Source: Clostridia bacterium (GTDB lineage: Bacteria > Bacillota > Clostridia > Christensenellales > Aristaeellaceae). Taken from it: a stretch of DNA of 57,625 nucleotides. Location of the stretch: the NCBI GenBank assembly GCA_017436605.1, contig JAFSCW010000062.1:1-57625 (forward strand). Reading direction: 5' to 3'. Position 1 is the first letter of the stretch; every line of letters starts with the position of its first letter. The position numbers and the translations under genes are program-made. The notes under the pieces are model-generated. The model was not told the origin of the DNA. It ran no database searches and was given only the letters and a program-made list of their open reading frames with translations. Shown here in pieces: positions 10,028 to 17,715 of this stretch.

Positions 10028-10516
10028 TTATGCCCAAAGGACGACGCGCCCCTCTTCGAAGGTGCGCTTTACGTCAATGACACGCTGATTCTTGCTGCCC
10101 TTCCAGTGCAGCTGGGTATCGCGCAGGCTCTCAATGTAGGGGCCGTCGACGACAACATCCACCAGACGGATAAACGGTATGGACTTGATTTCTTCAAAAA
10201 GACTGCCCGTATAGAGCCAGATGGTCTTTTCCGGAAGCCTTTCGCGGATTTCCATGATCAGTTCACCGACGGTCCTGCGGTTCGGGCAGAAGAGCGGATC
10301 GCCGCCGGAAAAGGTAATGCCGTTCATATAGTCCCTGGAGAGCGCTTCAAACAGCTCCTCCCTGGCTGCATCGTCAAAAGGGATGCCGCTTTCTTCCGGC
10401 CAGGTCTGTGGATTCTGGCATCCGCGGCATCGATGATCGCAGCCCGAAACCCAGAGGACTGTCCGAAGGCCGTCGCCGTTGAGCATATCATCGACGGTAA
10501 TGTTATGGTAATTCAT
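10028..10516 (-). CDS. nrdG: Anaerobic ribonucleoside-triphosphate reductase activating protein
   Basis: Radical-SAM enzyme that installs the glycyl radical on NrdD. The 162 residues carry the CX3CX2C cluster motif CDHRCRGC at Cys26, Cys30 and Cys33, and a GG-type SAM-binding segment FSGGDPLF. Length matches the family (about 155-175). The ATG at 10516 has a modest GCAGGG site. It starts 39 bases after nrdD on the minus strand, the usual nrdD-nrdG arrangement. Confidence 0.96.
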   Translation of the reverse strand: MNYHNITVDDMLNGDGLRTVLWVSGCDHRCRGCQNPQTWPEESGIPFDDAAREELFEALSRDYMNGITFSGGDPLFCPNRRTVGELIMEIRERLPEKTIWLYTGSLFEEIKSIPFIRLVDVVVDGPYIESLRDTQLHWKGSKNQRVIDVKRTFEEGRVVLWA

Positions 10517-10555
10517 GAGAAAACCCTGCCTTGTATGTTTTCTGAAGCGCTGGTT

Positions 10556-12673
10556 TTACATGCTCTTGCGCTCGGCGATTTCCGCCATCTTTGCATCGTT
10601 GAGACGGCTCTGACCATGCACGCGGGAATAGGAGAGATAGCCGTTCATGCGGTCGATCTTGGTCAGGTTGCTGCTGCCGCACTTGGGGCAGACGTCCATT
10701 TCCAGCTCCTGATGTCCGCAGTCATCGCAATAGGACAGCGAGAGGTTCACGCCCTCATAGAAGCCCAGCTTCATGGCACGGCGAACGAGCGTACGGATTG
10801 CTTCCTTGTTGTAGCCGATCGGATAGCGGACGTATTGGATTTTGCCGCCGTTGGACAGATCCCAGAAGCGCTTTTCGCTGTTCTGCTTTTCAATTGGCGT
10901 AATGTCCTCGGTCACATGGCAATGGAAGGAATTGGATACGTACGGTCTGTCCGAAACGTTTTCCACGATGCCGTACAGCTTGCGGAACTGCTCGATCTGC
11001 AGGCCGCACAGGCTTTCGGCCGGCGTGCCGTAGATTGCATAAAGGTTGCCGTCTTCTTTTTTGAACTGAGCAATTCGCTTGTTGATATGCTGCATGACTT
11101 CAAGCGCGAATTGTCCATCCTCGTAGATGCTCTTGCCGTTGTAAAGCTCCTGCAGCTCGTTGAGCGCCGTATAGCCGAAGGAAGCGGTTGCGGTTTTGAG
11201 CAGCGGCTTGATCTTGTCATATAGCCCGAGATGACCGCCGTAAAAACCGCCCTCGCAGTAGGCAAGCGGATTCGTGCTTGCCCGCATCTCGCCGAGATAG
11301 GCATAGGTGCGGATGTGCAGCTTGCGGATCAGCTCGAGGTAATAATCCAGCACCTCATAGAAATCGCGGTTTTCCTTGCGCGCTTTGGCAAGAATCAGCG
11401 GAAGATGCAAAGAGACGGCGCCGATATTAAAGCGGCCAACAAAGACGGGCTTGTCGTTTTCGTCCGCGGGCTCCATGCCGCCGCGCTCAAACCAGGGGGA
11501 AAGGAACGCGCGGCAGCCCATCGGACTGATGACCTGACCGTACTTCTTGTACATTTCTGCGACATAGCCTTCGCCGGTCAGGCTCAGCCAGTCGGGATAC
11601 ATGGTCTTGGAAGAACACTCGATGCCTGCTTCAAAGACGTCCTCAAGCGGTTTTCCGGGGCCGTGAAGATTCTCGTCATACAGGAAGACAATCTTCGGGA
11701 AGAGCACCGGCTTTTTGTTGTTCTTCTTGCCCTGGCCGCCGGCATGAACCTTCAAAAAGAGCTTGCTGGCAAGCTTAGCCATGCGCGTCTGGCCAAGGCC
11801 GAGCGTCATGGTGATAAACGGATAATCGCCGCGGCTGGAAGCGACGGTGTTGAATTTGTATTCCCAGCCCTGGAAGCCCTGCTCAAAGTCGTTGATGATG
11901 TCCTTCATGGCTTCCTCGTGCGCGCGCTCGTCCGAAAGGCCGATGGAGCGATAGCGCTCCAGGAAGAGCACATAGCTGCGTTCTGCGTAGGGATCCAGCA
12001 GCTGATCCACCATAGAGACGGTAAAGCCGCCGTATTGCTGGCTGGCAGCGGAAAGGACAATATCGCCGATGACGTCAAAGGCGACGTTCAGCGTTTTGGG
12101 TTCGTTATACCAGAGGTTGCCCATTTCAAAGCCGCCGCGAAGAACCTCGCCGACGTTGAACAGGCAGCAGTTCATGGTATCGCGGCGCGCAGACATGTCG
12201 TGGATGTAGATGTATCCGTCGCGCGTGGCCTGAAGCTCCTCGACATTCAGGAAAAACTTCTGGTAAAGCTGCTTGTTGAGCTGATTGAAGATCAGGCTGC
12301 GGCGTGTGGAGACAAGCGCGCTGTCCGCGTTGGAATTCTCCTTGTCGCCGATGTACATGATCGACTGGGACTTCTTATAGACCGAATCGAGCATCTGGAC
12401 GAAGTCGGTTTTATAGTTTCGGTAATCGCGATAGGATTTGGCGACAGCGGGATTGATCTGATCCAGCGCGCCCTCGACAATGTGATGCATCTGCGCAATG
12501 CGCACGCCTTCGGTTCCAAGCTGCTCGCATTTCTCGGTTACGAAGCGGCAGATGAAATCAAGTTCCTCCTGAGAGAAGGTATAGAGTACGCGTTCGGCGC
12601 TCTTGTTGACTGCGGCAACAACTTTATTGACGTTAAACGGATCTCTGGTTCCGTCTTTTTTGATGATGTACAT
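10556..12673 (-). CDS. nrdD: Anaerobic ribonucleoside-triphosphate reductase
   Basis: Class III, oxygen-sensitive reductase making dNTPs from NTPs with a glycyl radical. The 705 residues begin with an ATP-cone (MYIIKKDGTRDPFNVNKVV, about 1-90), which senses ATP/dATP. The C terminus has a Cys4 zinc site (CDDCG and CPKCG) and the glycyl-radical loop RMNGYLSYSR with Gly near 678. An in-frame ATG lies 39 bases further upstream, but ATG 12673 has GAGGGGAA before it and starts the ATP-cone exactly. Two NrdR-type boxes upstream suggest repression when dATP is plentiful. First gene of nrdD-nrdG-dut. Confidence 0.97.
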   Translation of the reverse strand: MYIIKKDGTRDPFNVNKVVAAVNKSAERVLYTFSQEELDFICRFVTEKCEQLGTEGVRIAQMHHIVEGALDQINPAVAKSYRDYRNYKTDFVQMLDSVYKKSQSIMYIGDKENSNADSALVSTRRSLIFNQLNKQLYQKFFLNVEELQATRDGYIYIHDMSARRDTMNCCLFNVGEVLRGGFEMGNLWYNEPKTLNVAFDVIGDIVLSAASQQYGGFTVSMVDQLLDPYAERSYVLFLERYRSIGLSDERAHEEAMKDIINDFEQGFQGWEYKFNTVASSRGDYPFITMTLGLGQTRMAKLASKLFLKVHAGGQGKKNNKKPVLFPKIVFLYDENLHGPGKPLEDVFEAGIECSSKTMYPDWLSLTGEGYVAEMYKKYGQVISPMGCRAFLSPWFERGGMEPADENDKPVFVGRFNIGAVSLHLPLILAKARKENRDFYEVLDYYLELIRKLHIRTYAYLGEMRASTNPLAYCEGGFYGGHLGLYDKIKPLLKTATASFGYTALNELQELYNGKSIYEDGQFALEVMQHINKRIAQFKKEDGNLYAIYGTPAESLCGLQIEQFRKLYGIVENVSDRPYVSNSFHCHVTEDITPIEKQNSEKRFWDLSNGGKIQYVRYPIGYNKEAIRTLVRRAMKLGFYEGVNLSLSYCDDCGHQELEMDVCPKCGSSNLTKIDRMNGYLSYSRVHGQSRLNDAKMAEIAERKSM

Positions 12674-12727
12674 CGGTTCCCCTCTTTCTTTCGGATTGCA
12701 TGTATTGCGCATGAAAATGGGTCATGA

Positions 12728-12775
12728 CCACAATATGTTGTTTGTGAAATAGCTGTCAGATACAATATTTAGATG
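12728..12775 (-). promoter_or_regulatory. Pair of NrdR boxes upstream of nrdD
   Basis: Two imperfect copies of the NrdR-box core ACAATAT occur: box A with core at 12730-12741 (ACAATATGTTGT) and box B at 12762-12773 (ACAATATTTAGA). The offset is 32 bases, about three helical turns, which is the spacing known for tandem NrdR boxes. NrdR is the dATP/ATP-sensing repressor of ribonucleotide reductase genes. Box A is close to palindromic; box B is degenerate on its right half. Confidence 0.7.
12732..12759 (-). promoter_or_regulatory. Probable nrdD promoter
   Basis: On the minus strand CTGACA (12759-12754) and CATATT (12737-12732) are spaced 16 bases apart. Moderate match to a housekeeping promoter. 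The -10 lies inside NrdR box A, and box B lies just upstream of the -35, so a bound repressor would block polymerase. Confidence 0.5.
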
Positions 12776-12863
12776 TGCTACGGGTTCAATCTTATCATGA
12801 ACATGCGCAGCGCGTCAAGTGCAGGCACCAAATATGAAGAAAGCTTCATAAATCGGTTTTTCA

Positions 12864-12892
12864 TTGACAAGCCGCAAAAACGATGCCATAAT
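12864..12892 (+). promoter_or_regulatory. Sigma-A-type promoter of the phosphoribosyltransferase gene
   Basis: TTGACA at 12864-12869 and CATAAT at 12887-12892 with a 17-base spacer. The start point should be near 12899, which rules out earlier in-frame ATG codons such as that at 12773. Confidence 0.8.
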
Positions 12893-12952
12893 ATCCTTAG
12901 CATGAATACATACGTCCGCGCTTGGCGGATAAAGACGAAAGAGGGAATATCC

Positions 12953-13513
12953 ATGAAGTCTTATTATCATATGACAATTGCGGGCTGCGAACGCGATCTG
13001 CCGATCTGCCCGCTGAACGAAAAGCTCTGCATTGCGGGCTTTGTGATCTTTGGCGATTGCGAACTGACGGTTGCCTGCGCTTCGGAGCTGCTCAAGAAGG
13101 CGCCGGAATTTGATTACATCATCACGGCTGAGAGCAAGGGTATTCCGCTCGCTTACGAAATGGCCCGTCAGATCGGCGCGAAGAAGTGGCTGCTTGCCCG
13201 CAAGGGTGCTAAGCTCTACATGCGCGATCTGTTCAGCGTGGAGGTTCGCTCCATCACCACCGACCATGTCCAGAAGCTGTATCTCGACGGTGCGGACGCC
13301 GAACTCATGAAGGGCAAGAAGATCCTCATCGTGGACGACGTCATCTCTACCGGCGAATCTCTCCGCGCGCTGGAAGAGCTTGTCGCCAAGGCCGGCGGCG
13401 AGATCTGCGGCCGTATGGCGATTCTCGCGGAAGGCGACGCTCAGGAGCGCGCCGATCTGATTTATCTTGAGAAGCTCCCGCTCTTCGACAGCGAAGGCAA
13501 TCCGCTTGAATAA
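12953..13513 (+). CDS. apt: Adenine-type phosphoribosyltransferase
   Basis: Type I phosphoribosyltransferase; transfers the ribose phosphate of PRPP to a purine base, salvaging purines. The 186-residue protein has the PRPP loop ILIVDDVISTGESLRALEEL (about 122-141), the usual two acidic residues followed by the TG turn. Upstream it has an Apt-like segment YIITAESKGIPLAYEMARQIG. The N-terminal 40 residues, with three Cys, are not diagnostic. Adenine specificity is likely but a xanthine- or regulatory-type relative cannot be excluded. The start at 12953 follows a GAGGG site and fits the promoter at 12864. The transcript ends in the hairpin at 13541. Confidence 0.75.
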   Translation: MKSYYHMTIAGCERDLPICPLNEKLCIAGFVIFGDCELTVACASELLKKAPEFDYIITAESKGIPLAYEMARQIGAKKWLLARKGAKLYMRDLFSVEVRSITTDHVQKLYLDGADAELMKGKKILIVDDVISTGESLRALEELVAKAGGEICGRMAILAEGDAQERADLIYLEKLPLFDSEGNPLE

Positions 13514-13540
13514 GCGATCCGGATTCTGATTTTAAGCACA

Positions 13541-13596
13541 AACAGCCCCTTCGACGCATAGGATGCAGAGGAAACGTCGAAAGGGGCTGTTTTATT
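13541..13596 (+). terminator. Terminator that also holds the ribosome-binding site of the LysM gene
   Basis: Sixteen-base-pair stem (13541-13556 with 13575-13591, one bulge) followed by TTTTATT. The right arm contains AAAGGGG at about 13580-13586, ten bases before the ATG at 13597, and an AGAGGAAA lies in the loop. When the hairpin forms, the purine-rich site is paired. Confidence 0.75.
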
Positions 13597-14226
13597 ATGG
13601 AAATCACCAATCCAATCAATCACGCGGCGGCCGATGCGCAGGATCTGATCAACCAATCAGCGCTTGACGCTGTCGACAGCAGCTGTCCGGCGGGCAGCCA
13701 GAGCTACAGGGTGCAAAGGGGCGACAGTTTTTATCTGATCGCCAGGCGTTTCGGCGTGAGCGTCCGCTCGCTGATGAATGCCAATCCGACAATCGCGGCG
13801 GGACGCCTTCTTGTCGGCGATATTCTCTGCATCCCCATGGGAGAGGGCAGGTCCTGTCCCGTCGGCTCATCGGCGTATACCGTGCAGCCGGGACAGAGCG
13901 TCGTGGACGTCATGCTGGCATCCAACGTTTCCCTGCGTGCGCTTCGGGAATACAACGAGGATATCCGGCTGACGGCGCTGCGCCCCGGCGATGTGCTCTG
14001 CGTACCGCCCGGAGGAGATCGCGGACTCTGTGAAAACGGCGGTCCTGTCTATCGCATCCAGGAAGGCGATACGCTGGAGGAAATTGCCGCGCTGAATGGA
14101 ACGACGCTGGAGCAGATGCTGAGGCTGAATCCGAATCTGCTGCCCAGCGACTTTGTTGCCGGTCAGGTAATCTGCCTGCCGACCAGGCGCCGCGCACAGC
14201 TATCAGACATGGAGGATGAGGGCTGA
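13597..14226 (+). CDS. Protein with three LysM domains
   Basis: 209 residues with three LysM modules: YRVQRGDSFYLIARRFGVSV (about 37-56), YTVQPGQSVVDVMLASNVSL (about 93-112) and YRIQEGDTLEEIAALNGTTL (about 148-167). Each module ends in an LCIP, LCVP or ICLP segment, and a Cys precedes each one. LysM domains bind N-acetylglucosamine-containing polymers such as peptidoglycan. There is no signal peptide or membrane segment, which would fit a spore-coat or cortex protein deposited from the mother cell (SafA-like); this is inference. No catalytic domain is present. The next feature is a bidirectional terminator. The start lies immediately after a terminator hairpin that covers its likely ribosome-binding site. 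Confidence 0.88.
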   Translation: MEITNPINHAAADAQDLINQSALDAVDSSCPAGSQSYRVQRGDSFYLIARRFGVSVRSLMNANPTIAAGRLLVGDILCIPMGEGRSCPVGSSAYTVQPGQSVVDVMLASNVSLRALREYNEDIRLTALRPGDVLCVPPGGDRGLCENGGPVYRIQEGDTLEEIAALNGTTLEQMLRLNPNLLPSDFVAGQVICLPTRRRAQLSDMEDEG

Positions 14227-14253
14227 TTCCATAGCGGAACAACATAGAACTGC

Positions 14254-14290
14254 AAAAAACGGACGGCGCCAAACAGCGTCGTCCGTTTTT
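14254..14290. terminator. Bidirectional terminator between the LysM gene and plsY
   Basis: Stem AAAACGGACG (14256-14265) with CGTCCGTTTTT (14280-14290), flanked by A and T runs, so it can end the + LysM transcript and the - plsY transcript. Confidence 0.85.
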
Positions 14291-14295
14291 GTTGA

Positions 14296-14910
14296 TCAGG
14301 ATTTTTTCTTCTTCAGCGTATTGAAGTCGAGCTTGTTTTCCGTATGGTTGATCAGGCGCTTGATGTTGGCCCTGTGGCGCCAGATGACGCCGCCGCCGAT
14401 GCAGGCGGTGATGATGTAAATCGCAGGGTGATAGGGAGTGGTCAGGATGACCAGCAGGGGAAGGACGACCGCTGCTGCCACGGAGCCAAGCGATACATAA
14501 TGCGTTGCGGAAACGAGAATCAGAAACACCGCAAAAGCAAGGAGGGTCTGAACCGGGAAAACAAACAGCAGCGCGCCAAAGCTCGTCGCAATGCCCTTGC
14601 CGCCCTTGAAGCCGAAATACAGCGGATAAAAATGACCGAGTACCGCGCCGAGCACGCCCAGAATACCGCCCAGATCGCCGCCGACGAGCATCTTGCCGAC
14701 GAATACGGCGATGATGCCCTTGAGCATGTCGCCCGCGAAGGTGAGCAGCGCCATCTTGCGGCCGAGGATGCGCAGCATGTTCGTGGTGCCGGCATTGCCG
14801 CTGCCCTGACTGCGGATATCTGTCTTGGCGAAAGCTTTGGAAAGAAGGACGCCCGTGGAAATGCTGCCCAGCAGATAACCAATCAGCACAGTGAGGATAA
14901 TGTTGAGCAT
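14296..14910 (-). CDS. plsY: Acyl-phosphate:glycerol-3-phosphate acyltransferase
   Basis: Integral membrane enzyme that makes lysophosphatidic acid from acyl phosphate and glycerol 3-phosphate, the first step of phospholipid synthesis. The 204 residues contain several transmembrane segments and the three conserved motifs: GSISTGVLLSK (15-25), GSGNAGTTNMLR (about 36-47) and FKGGKGIATSFG. Length is typical. ATG at 14910 has AGGAG upstream and follows the der stop by three bases, so the two are translated together, an arrangement common in Firmicutes. The C terminus is very lysine-rich. Confidence 0.96.
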   Translation of the reverse strand: MLNIILTVLIGYLLGSISTGVLLSKAFAKTDIRSQGSGNAGTTNMLRILGRKMALLTFAGDMLKGIIAVFVGKMLVGGDLGGILGVLGAVLGHFYPLYFGFKGGKGIATSFGALLFVFPVQTLLAFAVFLILVSATHYVSLGSVAAAVVLPLLVILTTPYHPAIYIITACIGGGVIWRHRANIKRLINHTENKLDFNTLKKKKS

Positions 14911-14913
14911 GTG

Positions 14914-16245
14914 TTAGTTCTCCTTTTGATTCTTCTGCCTCAGGATGAATTTCAAAGGCGTGCCCTCAAATCCGAATGCCTTGCGGAACTGGTTCTCCAG
15001 ATAACGCTGATAGGCAAAATGCATGAGCTTTTCGTCGTTGACAAACAGGACGAAAGTCGGAGGACAGACGCTTTGCTGGGTTGCGTAATAGATCTTCAGA
15101 TGCCGTCCGGCGGTGAACGGCGGCTGAAGCGCTGCCGTGGCGTCCGCGAGCACATCGTTGAGAAGTCCCGTGGTAATCCGTCGGGAAGTCTGCTCGTAGG
15201 CTGCTTTGACGGATTCAAGCACCTTCGGCACGCGCTGACCGGTCAGCGCAGAGATGAAGACGACCGGGGCGTAGTCCATGAACTTGAGATCCTCGATCAC
15301 CTGCTTGCGGTAGGCCTCCATCGTGTTGGTATCCTTCTCGACGGCGTCCCACTTGTTGACGACAATGATGGCAGCCTTGCCCTCGTCGTGAACATAGCCT
15401 GCGACCTTCGTATCCTGTTCGGTTACGCCGTCTTCGGCATTGATGACGATCAGCGCCACATCACAGCGGCGGACGGCGGTCAGTGCGCGGACGATGCTGT
15501 AGCGCTCGATGGATTCCTCCTCGATAGCGCGCTTGCGGCGGATGCCCGCAGTATCGATGATGTTGTATCGCTGGCCTTCCCGGGTAAACGCGGTGTCGAT
15601 GGCGTCGCGCGTAGTGCCGGCGATGTTGGAGACCATGGAACGATCCTGGCCGAGGATTTTGTTGACCAGACTGGATTTGCCGACATTCGGACGGCCGACG
15701 ACGGCGATCTGAATCGTGTGCTCGTCTTCCTCCTCGCTCTCGCTGCCCTCCGGGAAATACTTGACCATTTCGTCGAGCAGATCGCCAAGACCGAGCAGAT
15801 TGACGGAAGAAATCGGGAACGGATCGCCCAGACCGAGGTTGTAGAACTCATAGATCGTGTCGTTCATGCTGACGTTATCGACCTTGTTCACGACCAGGAT
15901 TACGGGCTTGCCGCTCTTGCGCAGCATCACAGCCACGTCCTCATCATCCGCCGTCATGCCGGTGCGGCCGTCGGTAAAGAAGAGGATGACGTCGCATGTC
16001 TCGATCGCAATCTCCGCCTGACGGCGCATCTGCTTGAGCATGATGTCATCCGTGCGCGGCTCAATGCCGCCGGTGTCGATGAGCGTGAACTTGTAGTTCA
16101 GCCATTCGCAGTCCGCGTAAATACGGTCGCGGGTCACGCCAGGAGTATCCTCGACGATGGAAATGCGCTTCTTGGCAATCTTGTTGAAAAAAGTGGATTT
16201 GCCGACATTCGGGCGGCCGACGACGGCAACAAGCGGCTTAGCCAT
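14914..16245 (-). CDS. der: Ribosome biogenesis GTPase Der (EngA)
   Basis: Tandem GTPase required for 50S ribosome maturation. The 443 residues contain two G domains, each with its own P loop (GRPNVGKST near 10-18 and GRPNVGKSS near 180-188), DTGG/DTAG switch motifs and NKxD motifs (NKVD and NKWD). A C-terminal KH-like domain ends with the usual basic tail. ATG at 16245 has GGAGG upstream. It begins two bases after the stop of the DUF512 gene. Confidence 0.97.
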   Translation of the reverse strand: MAKPLVAVVGRPNVGKSTFFNKIAKKRISIVEDTPGVTRDRIYADCEWLNYKFTLIDTGGIEPRTDDIMLKQMRRQAEIAIETCDVILFFTDGRTGMTADDEDVAVMLRKSGKPVILVVNKVDNVSMNDTIYEFYNLGLGDPFPISSVNLLGLGDLLDEMVKYFPEGSESEEEDEHTIQIAVVGRPNVGKSSLVNKILGQDRSMVSNIAGTTRDAIDTAFTREGQRYNIIDTAGIRRKRAIEEESIERYSIVRALTAVRRCDVALIVINAEDGVTEQDTKVAGYVHDEGKAAIIVVNKWDAVEKDTNTMEAYRKQVIEDLKFMDYAPVVFISALTGQRVPKVLESVKAAYEQTSRRITTGLLNDVLADATAALQPPFTAGRHLKIYYATQQSVCPPTFVLFVNDEKLMHFAYQRYLENQFRKAFGFEGTPLKFILRQKNQKEN

Positions 16246-16247
16246 GG

Positions 16248-17555
16248 TTATACCTCCGTTCCGCGCAGAGCATAGAGCAGATCCGCACCGTCATCCGGGA
16301 CGGGCGTGATGCGGATGCCGAGGAGCTCCTGCGCTTTGTTCAGCGTCATGTCGTCGAGGAAGATATCCTCGCCTTCGCGGAGCATGCACGCTGTAATGAG
16401 AATTTCATCGGCCTGTTCACCCTGGAGCTGATTGACCAGATCCTGTCCGGTAATCAGCCCGGAAACGGTGACAGTTTCGCCGAAGAAATGGTTGACAATG
16501 GGCTTGACGGCGATTTCAACGCCGGGAATGGGGAAGGCGGAGACAAGTTCGCGCATGAAAGGCGCGACGGATGTGCCGGTCGCCATGATCACGCGGCGGG
16601 GCTTGGCCTCGCTGTTGTCGGGATCAAGCCTGCAGGCCGTCTGAAACTCATCGCGCAGGCGAGCAAGCAGACCGACGCCGTTTTCAAACTGCGGGAAATC
16701 TTCGTAGGTGTCCGCATCGGGAATCGGCAGACCTGCGATCTGATAAAACTCATCCGACGGAAAAACGAAACGGGTTCCGTGCTTGCTGAGCATTTCTTTC
16801 TGAAAAGCTTCCGCCTGCTGAACAACCATGAGCGCTTCTTCCTGCGTGTAGGGGCGGAGCGGATAAAGGTGCTCGCGGAATTTTGTCAATCCGACAGGAA
16901 CGAGCGCAACCGTCAGCGCATGGGGCGCGAGGGAAGCGAGGTCGGAAAGCGTTCTGTCAAGTTCGCTGCCATCGTTGATCTGCGGACAGAGCACAACCTG
17001 ACAGTGAAAGCTCATGTTGTTTTCAGCAAAGCGCCGGAGGTGCTCCATAATCCTGTCCGCATGGACATGATGAAGCATCTTGTTGCGCAGCTGACCGTTG
17101 GTCGTATGCACGGAGACATAAATCGGGCTGGCTTTGCGCTCGATCATGCGATCCATCTCCTGCTTGGGCAGGTTGGTCAGCGTTACGAAATTGCCAGCCA
17201 TCAGCGACAGACGCCAGTCGTCATCGCGAACATACAGGCTTGGACGCATCCCCGGCGGCATCTGCTCAATAAAACAGAAAACGCAGTGGTTGGCGCATGT
17301 CTTCGGGCAGCTCATCAGCGAGGATTCGAGCGTCATCCCCAGCGGATCTTCTGTGTGCTTGTGGATATGCACGGTACGCTGCACGCCGTTTTCATCTTCG
17401 AGAAGAAGATCAAGAGACGGTCTGGCGGTCAGATACTGATAATCCACAAAGTCAAGCACTGGCGTCCGGTTGATGGAAATGAGCGTTTCTCCGGCAGAGA
17501 TGCCATGCCTGGCGGCAAGGGATCCGGGAAAAACGCTGACAATGCGCTGGGACAT
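16248..17555 (-). CDS. DUF512-family radical-SAM protein with N-terminal PDZ-like domain
   Basis: 435 residues. An N-terminal PDZ-like segment (about 1-65, SVFPGSLAARHGISAGETLI) precedes the radical-SAM-type motif CANHCVFC (Cys87, Cys91, Cys94) and the C-terminal DUF512 region with ATGTSVAPFMREL. This family is widespread in Clostridia, commonly next to der, and its substrate is unknown. ATG 17555 has GAGGTG ten bases upstream; an in-frame TTG at 17579 is possible but unnecessary. First gene of DUF512-der-plsY on this strand. The upstream promoter is not obvious. Confidence 0.9.
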   Translation of the reverse strand: MSQRIVSVFPGSLAARHGISAGETLISINRTPVLDFVDYQYLTARPSLDLLLEDENGVQRTVHIHKHTEDPLGMTLESSLMSCPKTCANHCVFCFIEQMPPGMRPSLYVRDDDWRLSLMAGNFVTLTNLPKQEMDRMIERKASPIYVSVHTTNGQLRNKMLHHVHADRIMEHLRRFAENNMSFHCQVVLCPQINDGSELDRTLSDLASLAPHALTVALVPVGLTKFREHLYPLRPYTQEEALMVVQQAEAFQKEMLSKHGTRFVFPSDEFYQIAGLPIPDADTYEDFPQFENGVGLLARLRDEFQTACRLDPDNSEAKPRRVIMATGTSVAPFMRELVSAFPIPGVEIAVKPIVNHFFGETVTVSGLITGQDLVNQLQGEQADEILITACMLREGEDIFLDDMTLNKAQELLGIRITPVPDDGADLLYALRGTEV

Positions 17556-17644
17556 GGAAGCAATGCACCTCTTTTTCAAATTAACCCAATCTATTATCTA
17601 CAAATCACGGGATAAAGTCAAGTCTTTTGCCGGCTCTGCAAACG

Positions 17645-17691
17645 AAAAACGGGGCTGCACAGCCGGTTTTTGCCTGTGCAGCTCCGTTTTA
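17645..17691 (-). terminator. Terminator of the DUF1614-spoIIP operon
   Basis: On the minus strand a long hairpin with a stem of about 15 bp, containing ACGG and CTGCACAG, is followed by TTTTT. It lies 25 bases after the spoIIP stop. Confidence 0.85.
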
Positions 17692-17715
17692 TGTTTGATT
17701 TGTTTCGAAATCATT

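Noticed and set aside
9479..11224. 581-codon + strand open frame over dut-nrdG-nrdD
   Set aside because: No family resemblance and antisense to three clear genes.
12773..12952. 60-codon N-terminal extension of the phosphoribosyltransferase
   Set aside because: It would begin upstream of the near-consensus promoter at 12864-12892, so it cannot be on that transcript.
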